Shown here: piece after piece, positions 11,367 to 22,540 of the stretch
How the letters are laid out: the number at the start of each line of letters is the position of its first letter
Position numbering within the stretch: position 1 is the stretch's first letter
From: Ettlia oleoabundans
Taxonomy: Eukaryota; Chlorophyta; Chlorophyceae; Chlamydomonadales
Reading direction: 5' to 3'
NCBI GenBank assembly: GCA_019693395.1
Contig: JAAMXP010001551.1
Coordinates: 1 to 39,000 of the forward strand
Length of the DNA stretch: 39,000 nucleotides
The notes under the pieces: model-generated
Told to the model about the DNA's origin: nothing
Seen by the model: the letters and a program-made list of their open reading frames with translations, nothing else
Databases searched by the model: none
Made by a program: the position numbers and the translations under genes

Positions 11367-13413
11367 ATGTCCATGTGGCCGGCAACAGCGAGGTGCCCTG
11401 CACCTTGTCCGGCCCCGAGCTTTTCTAAATGCAGCCTGCAACAACGCCAAACGCAATGCAAAGCGACAGCTCGGAGGCGTTTGTGGGCAGCGTTGTCGAC
11501 ACGTAGCGCCGCAGACCCGCCGGGAGTAGCAGACTTGCAGGCATCGCTGCTCGTCGCCACCCCGCCGCCTCTGCCCTTCTTCCCCGATCGGCGGGTGAGC
11601 ACTGGCAGATACTTAGCACTGTAGATAGCTCGTAAATTGATCTGACAGCCACCTTGTCCATGTTCCTGCATCAGCTTAATTCAGTTCCAACCCCAATTCC
11701 AGCTGCCACAGCCCACCTTGGGCGCCCCCGCCCCCCCCCGCTGCCGCCTCCCCCTGCAGTGTGTGGAGGACCTGGCGCTGCCGTCGCTGGCGCATTGCCA
11801 CCACTACATCAACCTCACCAACGGAATAGAAGCGCTGCCCAGGTTGCAGGCGTTAGGCCTGCCCTACCGATTCCTGCGCCTCCCCTCCACCCGATGTGAA
11901 CAGCAGCAGTTTGAGGCGCTCATAAACGATCTGGATGCCGACCTGCTGATGCGGCTGGCTCTGGGTCAGTGGTGAGTAGCGTAATTGCGATATCAATGTT
12001 GAAATTGTTTAAGAGGTATTTTGGTGCGAGAGGGTAGTCAGCAAGCAATGACGGCAGGCAGCATGTGGGCAGGCACCTCGCTGCGTAGCGCAGTGTGGTA
12101 ACGCAAGCTGGCTGATTGTATCTATGGGACCGGAATTCCAAACACCTGCTTGGCTTTGCTGCTTGTTGCTGCTAGCAGGCTGGCTGTGCAGATGCCCTCA
12201 TTCCTGTCGAGCGCCTGAGGCCTCCCGCATAGCAATCCACCCAAGCTTTACATCCACATGCCTGTGCTGCTGGCCCTCCTGAGTTGCGCTGATATGCAGC
12301 TGCTTGGTCTATGACCTCGGGTCTCGGAACAAAAAGCGCGGGGCGTCTCGCGCGATTTGGGTAAGGACCTGTGCCGCATACCGCCTCCTGCAACTGTGTT
12401 GCCTGGTCCTCCTTAAACAAGCTGTGCGCCAGTGCATGGTTCCAACAGGGCCAATTCTGCTTTTGCTCAAAAGCCCGCTGGCAAGAAACCCTCTTTCAGA
12501 TGACCTCTGCATCCCCTCGTACTGCCTGCCTGCCCGCAGTACGGTTTGGAGTTCGTGCGGTACGCGTTGCGCAGGCTGTGGTTGGGAGAGCGTGGGCCCG
12601 CCTACCTGCGTGGCTACAGCGTGGCGAACGTGTTTGAGGAACATGTCAGCTCCTTCAACAACGCCACCAAAAAGTGAGCAGTGGCATGCAGGGACAAAGC
12701 CTGCAACTGGGACAGCAGCAGTGGGTGAACAATTATGGGTATGCATAGATGGTTGGAGGCTGGTCATGGGGCGCTGGCTGTTGTTGCAGACGTTTGCTTG
12801 GCAGCTGCCGCTCCCTTCAATTCTATTGGCATCTGTGACCGAATTCACCCTTGCACCCACCTGGTGACAATCTTGCAGGAAGGTTCGCTACTACAGCCGC
12901 TACATTGAACCCGGCGGCTTGCCGCACCTGCACCTGTATGGCGTGTATGCGGCCACCACCATGGATGGGAAGCAGGGGTTTTACGGGGCCCTACTACGTC
13001 ACTGCGAGGACTTTAACAAAGACTACCAACATCTTGAGCTTACAACAGCAAAAGAACGGCCCGCAGAAGCAGCACAAGCAGCATCAGGGCGACAGCATTC
13101 CGCACTTCAAGCTCCAGCACAGCGGTCACAGCAGCAGCAGCAGGAACAGCAACAGCAGGCTGCAGCTGACACCCAAGCTGCGCTGCAGGAACAGGTGCAA
13201 CAGGCGGTGGCGGCATCTACTTCCCCCTTGCTACAGCTGGCATTCGAGGAGCGGCAGGCACTGCTGCATGGGTCAGACACGCATGCGACTGTGGAGCAGC
13301 TGTTGGGCATGCGGCTGTTCCTAGGCGGCGTTTCACATCGACAGTATCATGAATGGGCGGAGAGGACTGGTTATACCATAGATGGGAAGCTTGCGCCCCC
13401 AGTAGAGCTCTGA
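11367..13413 (+). CDS. Conserved green-lineage protein of unknown function, probably plastid-targeted
   Basis: Five exons: 11367-11594, 11760-11971, 12300-12360, 12540-12673, 12879-13413. They sum to 1170 nt (389 aa) with all phases consistent. The first exon (76 aa) has the look of a chloroplast transit peptide: rich in Ser, Ala, Arg and Thr, with no acidic residue until near its end. The body contains blocks that look strongly constrained: CHHYINLTNGIEALPRLQAL, ALGQCCLVYDLGSRNKKRG (residues about 140-160, made from exons 2 and 3), YGLEFVRYALRRLW, VRYYSRYIEPGGLPHLHLYG. The tail has a Gln-rich insert (about 275-290) and then ends in FLGGVSHRQYHEWAERTGYT. I have a memory of similar uncharacterised plant proteins but cannot name a family, so I give no function. 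The start is the first ATG in frame with exon 2; a later ATG in another frame at 11430 stops early. An intact, expressed gene is likely from the splicing logic. Confidence 0.75.
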
Positions 13414-13978
13414 CGTGCAGCAGTGCAAGCATGTTGCAGCCGGCATGCCGCTACAGTCTGACGACAGGTACAGCGCCGGAGCATTGAGGGAGCAACATGC
13501 AAAACGCTCAACGATTAATATTGACATTTAAAGGTATCAACTTTGGACTTTTTATTTACAAAACTAAAACACTCAACCTGCAGTGCACCACTAGGGTTTG
13601 TGAGGACAGTCCCAGAAGGGAAGCAGCTTTGCTCCACTCCGCACCAGCTGCGCTGAGCGGGTTGCGCAGCGGTGAGTCATTGACAGCTTGTCCGGGTCAT
13701 AGGTCAACCCTGATTCTCAAAGCTCCTCCTGCAGCTGTCTGACACATATGAAGTAAGCCTGTGCTGGGTTTTACGTGTATATTGAAATTGCTGTCTTGCC
13801 AGGTCACCCAACAGGGCACCTAGGAGAATCCGACACCTCCCGATCATTTATCACTCAACCCATTGGTATTGCAAGCATCTTTGCAGCTGCGTTTGCTATC
13901 CTCTGCTCCGCAATCTGCGTTTCGCCGACACAAACTTCATTCCACGAAGTTTGCGCGCGACATAGCTGATTGAACGGT
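13414..13978. other. Intergenic spacer upstream of the GMPP gene
   Basis: These 565 bases lie between the stop of the plastid-protein gene and the GMPP ATG, both on plus. AT-rich text (TTTAAAGGTATCAAC to TTTTTATTTACAAAACT, about 13528-13566) is probably the 3' UTR and end of the first gene. The last 100 bases should hold the GMPP promoter. I see no RNA gene or credible ORF. Confidence 0.5.
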
Positions 13979-16900
13979 ATGAGCATGGCGGATGGCAGGA
14001 GAGCGCCCAAGGCGCTGGTGCTCGTGGGCGGGTAGGCGCACCTGCGGCTCATTTATTCGCCGGTCATGCGTGCTGGATCGGGCGCGTCGCCGCTCATTCA
14101 AGTGCCGACACACCACTCTGACGCCGACCCGCAGCCAATAGCCCAGCACAGGTGCTACTGCTGCGGTGTTTGCCGCGTTCACAGCCGCTCCCGGCGCTGC
14201 CGCCCCTTGCTTGTGGCTTTGCAGGTATGGCACCCGTCTTCGCCCGCTCACTCTTACTGTGCCCAAGCCCATCATAGACTTCGGTGCGCTAGCGGAGAAT
14301 GCTGTGATGCGTTGCAGCAGCACTTTGCAGATTGACAGCAGCCATGGTACAGTACCATTCATCGTTTCCAGTGCCTCCAGTGCCTGCCGATTGCTGCCGT
14401 TCCAACTGCTGCTCTCCCTGCATTCCTGCGTTGCAGCCAACCGGCCCATGATTGTGCACCAAATTGAGGTAAACAGCCTGTCGCTACAGGTTTTTGCTTG
14501 AGGCTTTGTTCATCGGTTTTCAGGCCAACATTGGCAAACGGAATCCCTTCATGTTCTGAGATGTGCTAAGCGATTCTCTTTGACTGTTGCAGGCCCTCAA
14601 GGCTGCAGGCTGTGATGAGGTGGTGCTTGCTATCAACTATAGGCCACAGGTGGGGCACTGCAGCACATGCCATCACAGTTTCTTGACCCTAGTGTTCTGG
14701 CTGCCACACCAGTTCAACAATCTTACACTACAGTTTGGATGCTGGCGTTTGTGCTGTTTTGGGTCCCAGTAGCAGGTCTCGTCAAACCCCCTGCCACCTG
14801 CTTTCATTCCTGCCATGATTTGGCCTGCCCTGGATTGCAGGTGATGATGGATTTCTTGAAGGAGTGGGAGGAGAAGCTGGGCATCAAGATCACATGTTCA
14901 CAGGTGTGTAGGCGAGGGCTGCTACGCATCCCGCTTGGTCTTAGTGGGGAGCGCCGGTGCCTGATGATGCTCACAGACCGCTGCTCGTGCTCTCGCGCTC
15001 CCGACCTGACGAAATATTACTTCCCTACCTACTCCTTCTCTCGCCTCTCTCCCTAATCTATGTTTCCATTCACTGTCTTCCGCTGTGCCTCAGCACCGTC
15101 CTGCGTGGCGCATGTCATCCTGTCGCGATCCTTCTCCCTGACTGGCAATGTTGTACTTTGTGTTGGCCGGCACCCTGCAGGAGCCTGAGCCCATGGGCAC
15201 AGCTGGGCCGCTGGCGCTTGCTCGGGACATCCTGTACAACGAGGAGGGGGTGCCCTTCTTTGTGCTCAATAGGTGGGGGTGGTGGGGAAGCAAAGGTTGA
15301 GAGGGTGGAGGTTGACCAGCAGTGGTGAGAAATGGCAGTGGTGAATTGCGTGTTGGGGGTGATCAATTGTGCAGTGGTGTGGTTTTTGAATGTTGCGTCC
15401 CTGTGTTCAGCGATGTGGTGTGTGAGTACCCGATGAAGGCGATGATGGAGCAGCACCTGCGCACAGGAGCCGAGGCAACAATCCTGGTCACAAAGGTGTG
15501 GCGACTCTCAACGTGCAGCTGTTCAGCTCTTCAGTGCCCTGCATCTTTGCAATGTTGTTTGGATGGGTCCCTGGCGACCCAGTTGTCAACATACATTGTA
15601 CGTTGGCTGGCAGGTGGAAACCTCGCACAACCAGACCAGCAATTGCCTGGAAATTTGAAAGGAACACCTGCCAGCAAGTTAGCAGCAGTTTGAAGCCCCG
15701 CTGTGTTATTAAGCTTTACCAAGTTGCATTCTTGCCCATTGCTTGCATCACAGGGTATGCTTTCTTTCCCCTCCCGCTGTTATGCCACGACGCTCCTCTT
15801 GTGTCTGTCGCAGTCTTCAACCCTCTTCTCTCTTTGCCGCATATGTCGACGCTGCTTGCCTGCCTCTCCATCCCTGATGCAGGTTTCAGACCCCTCCAAG
15901 TACGGCGTGGTTGTGATGGATAGCGACAACAAGGTGGAACGGTTTGTGGAGAAGCCGCAGGTGAATGGAGATGGCAGGCAGCCTTTGGCGCAGTTTGCAC
16001 TGGCATTTGTGCAGGGCTTGATGCCGCAACCATGTGGCGCTTTCGCAGTGCTCTTAGGGAAGCGCTTTCGCACGCACGCAGCGGATATTGAAGATCAGTT
16101 GAGTTCCAGTATAGTTCCAATTATGCGGCTCCCCTGCCATCAATGTTGTTCCACTAGCTGGCCTGCAGACGTTTGTGGGTGACAAGATCAATGCCGGCAT
16201 TTACTGCCTCTCACCCTCAATACTCAACCGCATCGAGCTGCGCCCCACCAGCATCGAAAACGAGGTGTTCCCAAGAGTGGCGGCGGATGGGCAGCTGTAC
16301 GCCGTGGAACTCGAGGGGTACTGGATGGATGTGGGGCAGCCTAAGGATTACCTCACAGGTGGGGGGCGGGCGGTGTAGATCCACATGGACCGACATAAGC
16401 TATGTGTGTATCTTAGCAGTGTGACTTTTGTTGTCAGCATTGCCAGCGCCTGCATCCCCGGAAATCCAAGCCTGACCACATGACTTGTGAGTCGATTCAC
16501 ACTTGATCTACTTTTATCTTAGTTCCCCTCCCTTGCATCTGTTGTGTCCCTGACCACCCTTCTTGTGGGTTCCTAACCCTAACACCACCTGCTGATCCTG
16601 CAGGCCTTGCGCTGCACCTGGCGGCCGTGCGGCAGAAGCGGCCCGAGGAGTTGGCTGAGGGGGCCCACATCAGCGGCAACGCCATCATAGACCCCACAGC
16701 CAAAATAGGCAGCAACTGCCTCATCGGGCCCAACGTAGCCATTGGCAAATTGTGAGTGGCCGCTCCTGCTTCGCTGCAATCTGGTTGAGCGTGTGTCTGC
16801 TGCCCGCTGGCGTGAAAGCTGCTTGGGAGTTGGGCGGCTGGCTGGGGTTGCCTTTCTAGTACGTCTTTCCATTAGCCCCGTGGAAGTAGCGATTCCTTGG

Positions 16901-17770
16901 TGATGGATGGTTGCTGGGTGGCTGACCGCCCTGTGGGCACCTGCTTTCGCATCCAATATGAAGGCTAAGGAATAGCTCGACAGGAATCCAGCAAACCTTA
17001 TCTGTTAGAGAACCGATCCACCCCGGCCTCCCATCTGTTCAACTGTCCTGTGCTGCAGCTGTGAGATAGGTGATGGTGTGCGGCTGTCCAACTGCGTTAT
17101 CTTGAACCGTGTGAAGATCAAGAACTTTGCACGAGTGGCAGACTCGATTATTGGATGGAGCAGCAAGGGTGCGCGTTGTTCAGGGTGCTGACCTCTCCTT
17201 GGCAGGCTGGCCATGTGGTTTTACCCTGCTTTGCTTTGTGCGTCGCTCCGGGTTCAGTCGGCACCGCCATTCGGGGGTGCCTTGATGAGACTGTGCTGCC
17301 GGCTGCCCCCATTCTTGTGCAGTTGGCAGCTGGGCGCGTATTGAAAACAAGGCAGTGATTGGGGAGGATGTATTTATAAAGGTGACATGATACTTTGTGC
17401 AAGAAGTTGTGATGCTGTGTGTTGCCTGCATGGCGGCCCGTCATTCTGTAGCCGCCCTTCTAGCTGATGGCAGAGACCTAATTTCCAATGTAAAGCTTCC
17501 AACCTGCAGTAAATGCCTCCATTGCGCCCCCCCTCTGTCTGTACCGCAGGACGAGGTGTACCTCAACGGGGCCATTGTACTGCCTCACAAGGACATCAAG
17601 GAGTCGATACTGGAGCCAGGTGGGGAGTAGTTGCACTACTTTGAGCTTGAAGCGTGCATACCGTGAAAAGAGTTCAGGATGAGGTGCATACTGGGCCAAA
17701 GTGCTGTTGGGATACTCGACTTGGTTTCACTTTGCCTTGCCACCTTTGTGCAGGCACCATCATTATGTGA
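13979..17770 (+). CDS. GMPP: GDP-mannose pyrophosphorylase (mannose-1-phosphate guanylyltransferase, GMPPB/CYT1 type)
   Basis: Fourteen exons: 13979-14031, 14225-14283, 14437-14468, 14593-14649, 14841-14903, 15181-15272, 15411-15495, 15883-15960, 16169-16358, 16604-16751, 17059-17168, 17323-17381, 17550-17619, 17754-17770. They sum to 1113 nt (370 aa) with all phases matching, the usual family length. The enzyme makes GDP-mannose from mannose-1-phosphate and GTP in the cytosol. It supplies protein N- and O-glycosylation, GPI anchors, wall mannose and, in the plant lineage, ascorbate. Visible motifs are the nucleotide-binding [17 protein letters not shown] (residues 17-33), NSDV near 117-120 with the metal-binding Asp, FVEKP (168-172), NAGIY (181-185), and a C-terminal left-handed beta-helix of hexapeptides (about 258-340; [13 protein letters not shown]). 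It ends in TIIM, like plant CYT1. The last exon is only 17 nt. The start gives [18 protein letters not shown], matching the short N-terminus of the family. Confidence 0.95.
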
Positions 17771-18224
17771 TGCATTTTGGGCTGTGGAGCAGGAATGCGT
17801 TGTTGCCTGGGTACCGTACCATACCATATCCACCGGTGTTGATGTTGAGCCTTGGAGTCATGTGTACCACGGGGTCTGCGCGACTAAGCTGAGCTCGATG
17901 CCTCTCTCCTGCCTCTCTCACTGACTACTGTTGTTGGCAATGCAGACTGCTTCTCATTGATTTTTGAGCTTATCCTGTGTGAAGTCTAAAATTGCTGCCA
18001 TCACTTCCTCAGAACCACTAATATCAACCAGTTGTCAGGCAAGAAAGACGAGAGATGCCTCCTAGTTGGAAGCACATGCTGGTCGAGCGAAGTTGGTTTG
18101 CCTCACACCCAGAAACACACACAGACAGTGAGCCAAGCAGTCCACCCAAAAATCCCTGGTTACCGCTCAAAGGCTCATCTATTGTACCGGCTGTTCTACA
18201 GCACACGCTGCAGTGCAGCTTATG
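17771..18224. other. Convergent 3' region between GMPP and GET3
   Basis: These 454 bases lie between two stop codons that face each other and should contain both 3' UTRs and polyadenylation sites. A small run of GTACC-like repeats (GGTACCGTACCATACCAT, about 17811-17828) is the only local pattern. I see no ORF or RNA gene. Confidence 0.5.
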
Positions 18225-19072
18225 CTACCGCTCTCCCGCCGCTGCCAGCTTTGCCTCTAGCTCAGCTATTCTCTGCCGCTGCTGCTCCACCTGTCGCCTC
18301 ATCTCCTCCACAAGGCTGTTGCTGCCAGTACAGGTACCGGTGGTACCGCCGCCGCCATCCTCTGGCTCCTGCTGCGCCGTGGGTGGCTGATATGGTTGCA
18401 AGAGGTTCAGGGCAAAGGCACGGAGGGCCTCTGACCCCCGCACCTGCGTTCAACAGCAGCAAAAAACGGTCGCACCACTGTGAAATCCACAAGGCCGGCT
18501 TGTCGTGACTGGCTGTATTGCACAACAGTCAGGAAGGTTGACCTTCTATTGCTTTGAGAATCAATGCATGATGGCTGCTATGCACACTGCAGAGTGCACT
18601 GTTAGCCCTGTTCTCCCATATTTTATGCAAAGGCAGGTTGGATGCAGGTTGTGTCAAACAGAACCCACCTCTTCTTCCAGCAGCGGCAGCGTCACAATGT
18701 GGAAATCCTCGTAAAGGTCGTAATACTGGTCCAGGTACTTGCGCTGCATGCGCACACGCGCCGCCAGCAGCCGGCTGCTGCCAACTGCGGGCAGCAGGCA
18801 CAGCGGGTGGGGGGAGCACAGGGTGATTAATAAGAAGGAGGGGGGTTGGTGGGCTCCAGGAATAGAAGTTGGCGTGACAAGCCCGGTCAGGCCACCAAAC
18901 AGTGAGTTGCTAGACAAACAGCTGTCGCCGGACGCCGTGCCTTATCCCCATTTCCACCTTCAACAATTCAAGTCTGCTGCCTGTGGGCTGCCTCCTCACC
19001 CTCGTCTGGGAAAATAACTTGGTTGATCACGATGTTGCGGCTGTCTATCTCAAACTTGGCCAGCTCCTGCAA

Positions 19073-19133
<61 letters not shown>

Positions 19134-21456
19134 NNNNNNNNNNNNNNNNNNNNNNNNNNTGTGTGTGCGTGTGTGTGTGCGTGTGTGTGTGCGCGCTTGT
19201 GTGTGTGTGTGTGTGTGTGCGTGTGCGTGTGCGTGTGCGTGTGCGTGTGCGTGTGCGTGCGTGCGTGCGTGCGTGTGCGTGTGTGTGTGTGTGTGCACCG
19301 CAACAGACGCACGCACTTCTCACCTGTATGAGCCGTTCTGTCTCATACAGCGACAGAAACTCCGGTATGCAGACGCACACAAAGGTGGTGAGGTCTGGGT
19401 TCTTGAACTGAGTGTTCACCTCCTCAACCACGCGCTGCAACAGGGAGCAGGTGTGTAAAGGTGGGAACAAGAATCTGTGAACCAGCTGTTTTGTTGCAAC
19501 AGCATATCTCAGCAGAAAACATGGGGCCTGCCTTGGTCCTTTGGTCATGCTGCCGGTTATCGCATTCATGGCGGGGTCCAACAACCTTGTTGCAAGTTCA
19601 GCAAGTACAGATTGACAGCAAACTAAAATCGCACAAACCCTGGCCCTGCAGCCTGACTGCCAGCCAGCCACGCACCCACGCCCCTAGCCTGCCCTTCACC
19701 CGGCCAGCTATCCAGGCAGCCACCCACCTTGAGCTGATCCACCTTGCCCAGCAGCTGGTCCACCATGTCCTCCCCTCCAGCAGGGGCACCAGCGCCAAGC
19801 ATGCGCGACACCTGCGGCACATTAGCGAGGGCTGCTGTGCTGTCGTGGGGGTGCTGCGTGCCGTGCTCTTGATACGTATGGTGACAATGTCCCACTGACG
19901 GGCACAGGTCCCCTACATCTTGGAAAGCATGGGCCTAAGAATGTGGCCATCAAGCTGAACCCTTCTCACCTGGCTGAGCATGCCGCCAAAGCTGTCCTTC
20001 AGGCTCATCAGCTTGCTCAGCCCCTTCTCCAGCGTACTGGGGAACTGCAGACATGAACAAACGGGGTTTCGGGGAGGTCCGTCTTCATCACCTTCACAGT
20101 TGATACGGCACCAGTGTGCTGCAATACGGAGCACATCACACTATCTCGGCCAAGGTATGCTAAAAGGGTTGGTAGGTCACACCACAGAAGGGGCCTGAAG
20201 TCCTGGACACTTGTCTGCCCTAACTGAAACATGGTGCGAGCACTTCCTCAAGTTGTAGCCGCTGGGCGCTGGGCATGCGCCCAATACGGCATGTGAGGGC
20301 AAGGGCCTTTGGCAAATGGCCTCGAGTGTCGTAAATTTTGCTGGTATTTCGCCAATACCACACTAGGAGCAGCCTCAGTACTGCATGGCGCCCATATGAG
20401 GATGAGGGTCCTGGCCGCACCTGTAGCAGTCTCAGCGTGTGCCCTGTGGGAGCCGTGTCAAACACAATGCAGCTGTAGTCCATTGATTGAACCTGCAGAG
20501 AAGCATAGCGAAGAGGCGGGAGCAGGACAGGGCAGGGCAGGACACAGATTGAGAAGCAGAACCAGGGAGAGCAGAGATGGATGTGGGAGGCATAATGCTA
20601 TGCAGAATGGTGGCAGCACCACCACCAGTGGGTAGAGCCCAGAACAAATCTGGCTGGAACAAGGCATCACAACGCTCAAAATGATCTGCAAAGTGTAATC
20701 ACAACAAAAAACTGAGGCACCACAATACTGTAGCCAACCAACCTGCTTCATCACTTCGGCAAAGCTCATTGCCTCGTCTATCCCAGGGATTGAGGTTGAG
20801 ATGTCCGCCAGGAACCCACCCTGCTCCTCCAGCCCTAGCCCCTCCACCTCACTCAGGTCGGGGGTCGGGTCAACCTCCTGCAATGACACATACATGGCAG
20901 GCACGTGATCATGACACATAGATGGATCAAATGAATGACGACTGGTGCAGGTTGCTGTCATTGAGGGTGTGATACTGCTTGACCAACTTGCTGTCTGGAG
21001 AGCATGGGCTTCTTTGAAACGGTTAGTGCTGCTGCATACTGCACCCGACAGCAAGTACAGGCGCGCATGGTGGATGCAGCCCTGGCAGCTAATGCAGATG
21101 CAAGCGAGCATGCTGCCTGCCGGCCCCCAGCACCCAGGCATAGCACCAACCGCCCCGGCAGTACTGTTGCAAGCAGCACCCACCATGGCGTACAGGTTGG
21201 TGAAGCCGTTGACCAACGAGGGGGTCTTGCTGAACTTCTGCCTGAAGGCATCGCTGAGGTTGTGGGCTGGATCGGTTGAGATGATGAGTACACTGTCCCG
21301 CACGGTCGCCAGCTGTACCGCCAGGCTGCATGAGCACGTCGTCTTGCCCACGCCGCCCTTGCCGCCAACAAAGATCCATTTCAGGCTCGTCTGGTCCAGC
21401 ACGTTTTGCAAAGTAGGTTCCAGAGGGGCTCCTGTGGCATCCACATACTCCGACAT
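18225..21456 (-). CDS. GET3: GET3/ArsA-type ATPase, cytosolic tail-anchored-protein targeting factor
   Basis: Nine exons on minus: 21456-21184, 20877-20743, 20492-20421, 20044-19970, 19811-19728, 19434-19324, 19066-19000, 18784-18669, 18443-18225. They sum to 1152 nt (383 aa), all in phase. The protein is a dimeric ATPase that takes tail-anchored membrane proteins from the ribosome side to the ER receptor; algal ArsA1 relatives have also been linked to chloroplast outer-envelope proteins. Motifs seen: deviant Walker [11 protein letters not shown] (31-40), switch [11 protein letters not shown] (62-71), switch [14 protein letters not shown] (148-159), and the conserved [20 protein letters not shown]. 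Where yeast and human proteins have the zinc-binding CxxC, this one reads [14 protein letters not shown] (273-286) with no Cys. After residue 340 it has a Gly/Thr linker and a charged heptad-like tail ([18 protein letters not shown]), probably a short coiled coil. There is no transit peptide, so it is the cytosolic clade. The intron 19067-19323 carries a TG microsatellite with an assembly gap. Confidence 0.95.
19075..19296. repeat. (TG)n/(CA)n microsatellite with an unresolved gap
   Basis: A nearly pure TG tract begins at 19075. It is broken by 26 N at 19134-19159, then continues as TG with interspersed CGTG units to 19296. It lies wholly inside a GET3 intron, so it does not touch the protein. 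Its true length is unknown because of the gap. The His-Thr and Cys-Val open frames across it are artefacts of the repeat. Confidence 0.95.
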
Positions 21457-22540
21457 GGTTGCCCTGTTGAAGTAGGCCCTAGACTACTGCCGAGCCGCTC
21501 GTTCTGCACGGCGGGGAGCGCGTGGCAAGTGGCGGGTGGGCGGGTTGAAGCGGCGGCACAAGCGCCGGCGGCAGCGATGACACTGGCTGATCAGCGGGTT
21601 TCCAAGCCTGCAACCAGTATGCGAACGCAGCGGCTGCGCCTTCGGCACGATCAACCCACGGTCGTCTCACCGCTGTTGCTGTTGCCAAATGCGCGTGAGT
21701 ATCAAAGCTACTAGGTACGTTGACACCGCCTCAAAACGACTCTGCCGTGTAGAACCATGCCATGCTGTGCACCACTCAGCGCCTGCTGCCGCCACCAATG
21801 AATGCCCGTCCCTGGAGCACCAGTGTTGGCCAAGTACAGGATCTTATGATGATCGAAGAAGTTACCTCTGCAACTGAGTACTAATAAGGGACAGTCACGC
21901 TGACAAAGCTCAGGTTAAGCTGCCATAGTGGTTGGCGGTTCCTTTTGCAGAGGAGGCACCGTTTTCACCGCTCGACACCGCCTCCATGGTGTCGGATCGT
22001 TTACTTTCTGGGCATATAGAAATCCAACACGCAGTTGGCTGTGCATAAAGGTGTCCCAGATTGGGGGCCATAATCAGGCAGGGGTCACAAACTATACATG
22101 GACCAGTGGAAGTGACGACTGTGTGGGCCAATACAATATGCGCAGGGCATCGCAGGTTGAGGGCGACTGGGGTTGGGTGATGCGTGAGTTGGCACGCGTG
22201 CATGTCAACTTAGGCGTCACACTACATGTTTGAGTCACAAAATCACCACATCGTCTGTTGTCTTGATTATGCGGTCATTACTGACGCGCCCCCAACAAGG
22301 GCGCAGCTGGGACAGGAAGCTTGGTGCCCGTTGTCCAAGCATCCTTGGCGGCTCCCTCCCCAGTTGAGCAGAGCAGAGCGCTCATGGCGGCACGTTTTCA
22401 TGCAGTCCTGCGTACATTTTAAAAATAACTACTTGAGGTGCAACACACCACACAGTCAACTTCTTGCGGCTGAGGTCCTTTTCGTGTCCTCACCTAAACA
22501 CCGCCAATGCGCTCTTCGTGTGACTCCTTAGTTCCCCACC
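21457..22540. other. Intergenic region, GET3 promoter and LRR-gene 3' end
   Basis: This 1084-base stretch lies between the LRR stop (22541, minus) and the GET3 ATG (21456, minus). It is one of the longest gene-free stretches in the window. It should contain the LRR 3' UTR and the GET3 promoter. Open frames here are short and lack conserved motifs or supporting splice sites. I see no RNA gene, tandem repeat or transposon end. Confidence 0.5.

Noticed and set aside
16571..16584. Telomere-like CCCTAACAC text
   Set aside because: About one and a half units only, inside a GMPP intron; algal telomere repeats would be long arrays.
18968..19671. Long open frames made of His-Thr or Cys-Val repeats
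   Set aside because: They are translations of the TG/CA microsatellite and run through the N gap; the region is a GET3 intron.
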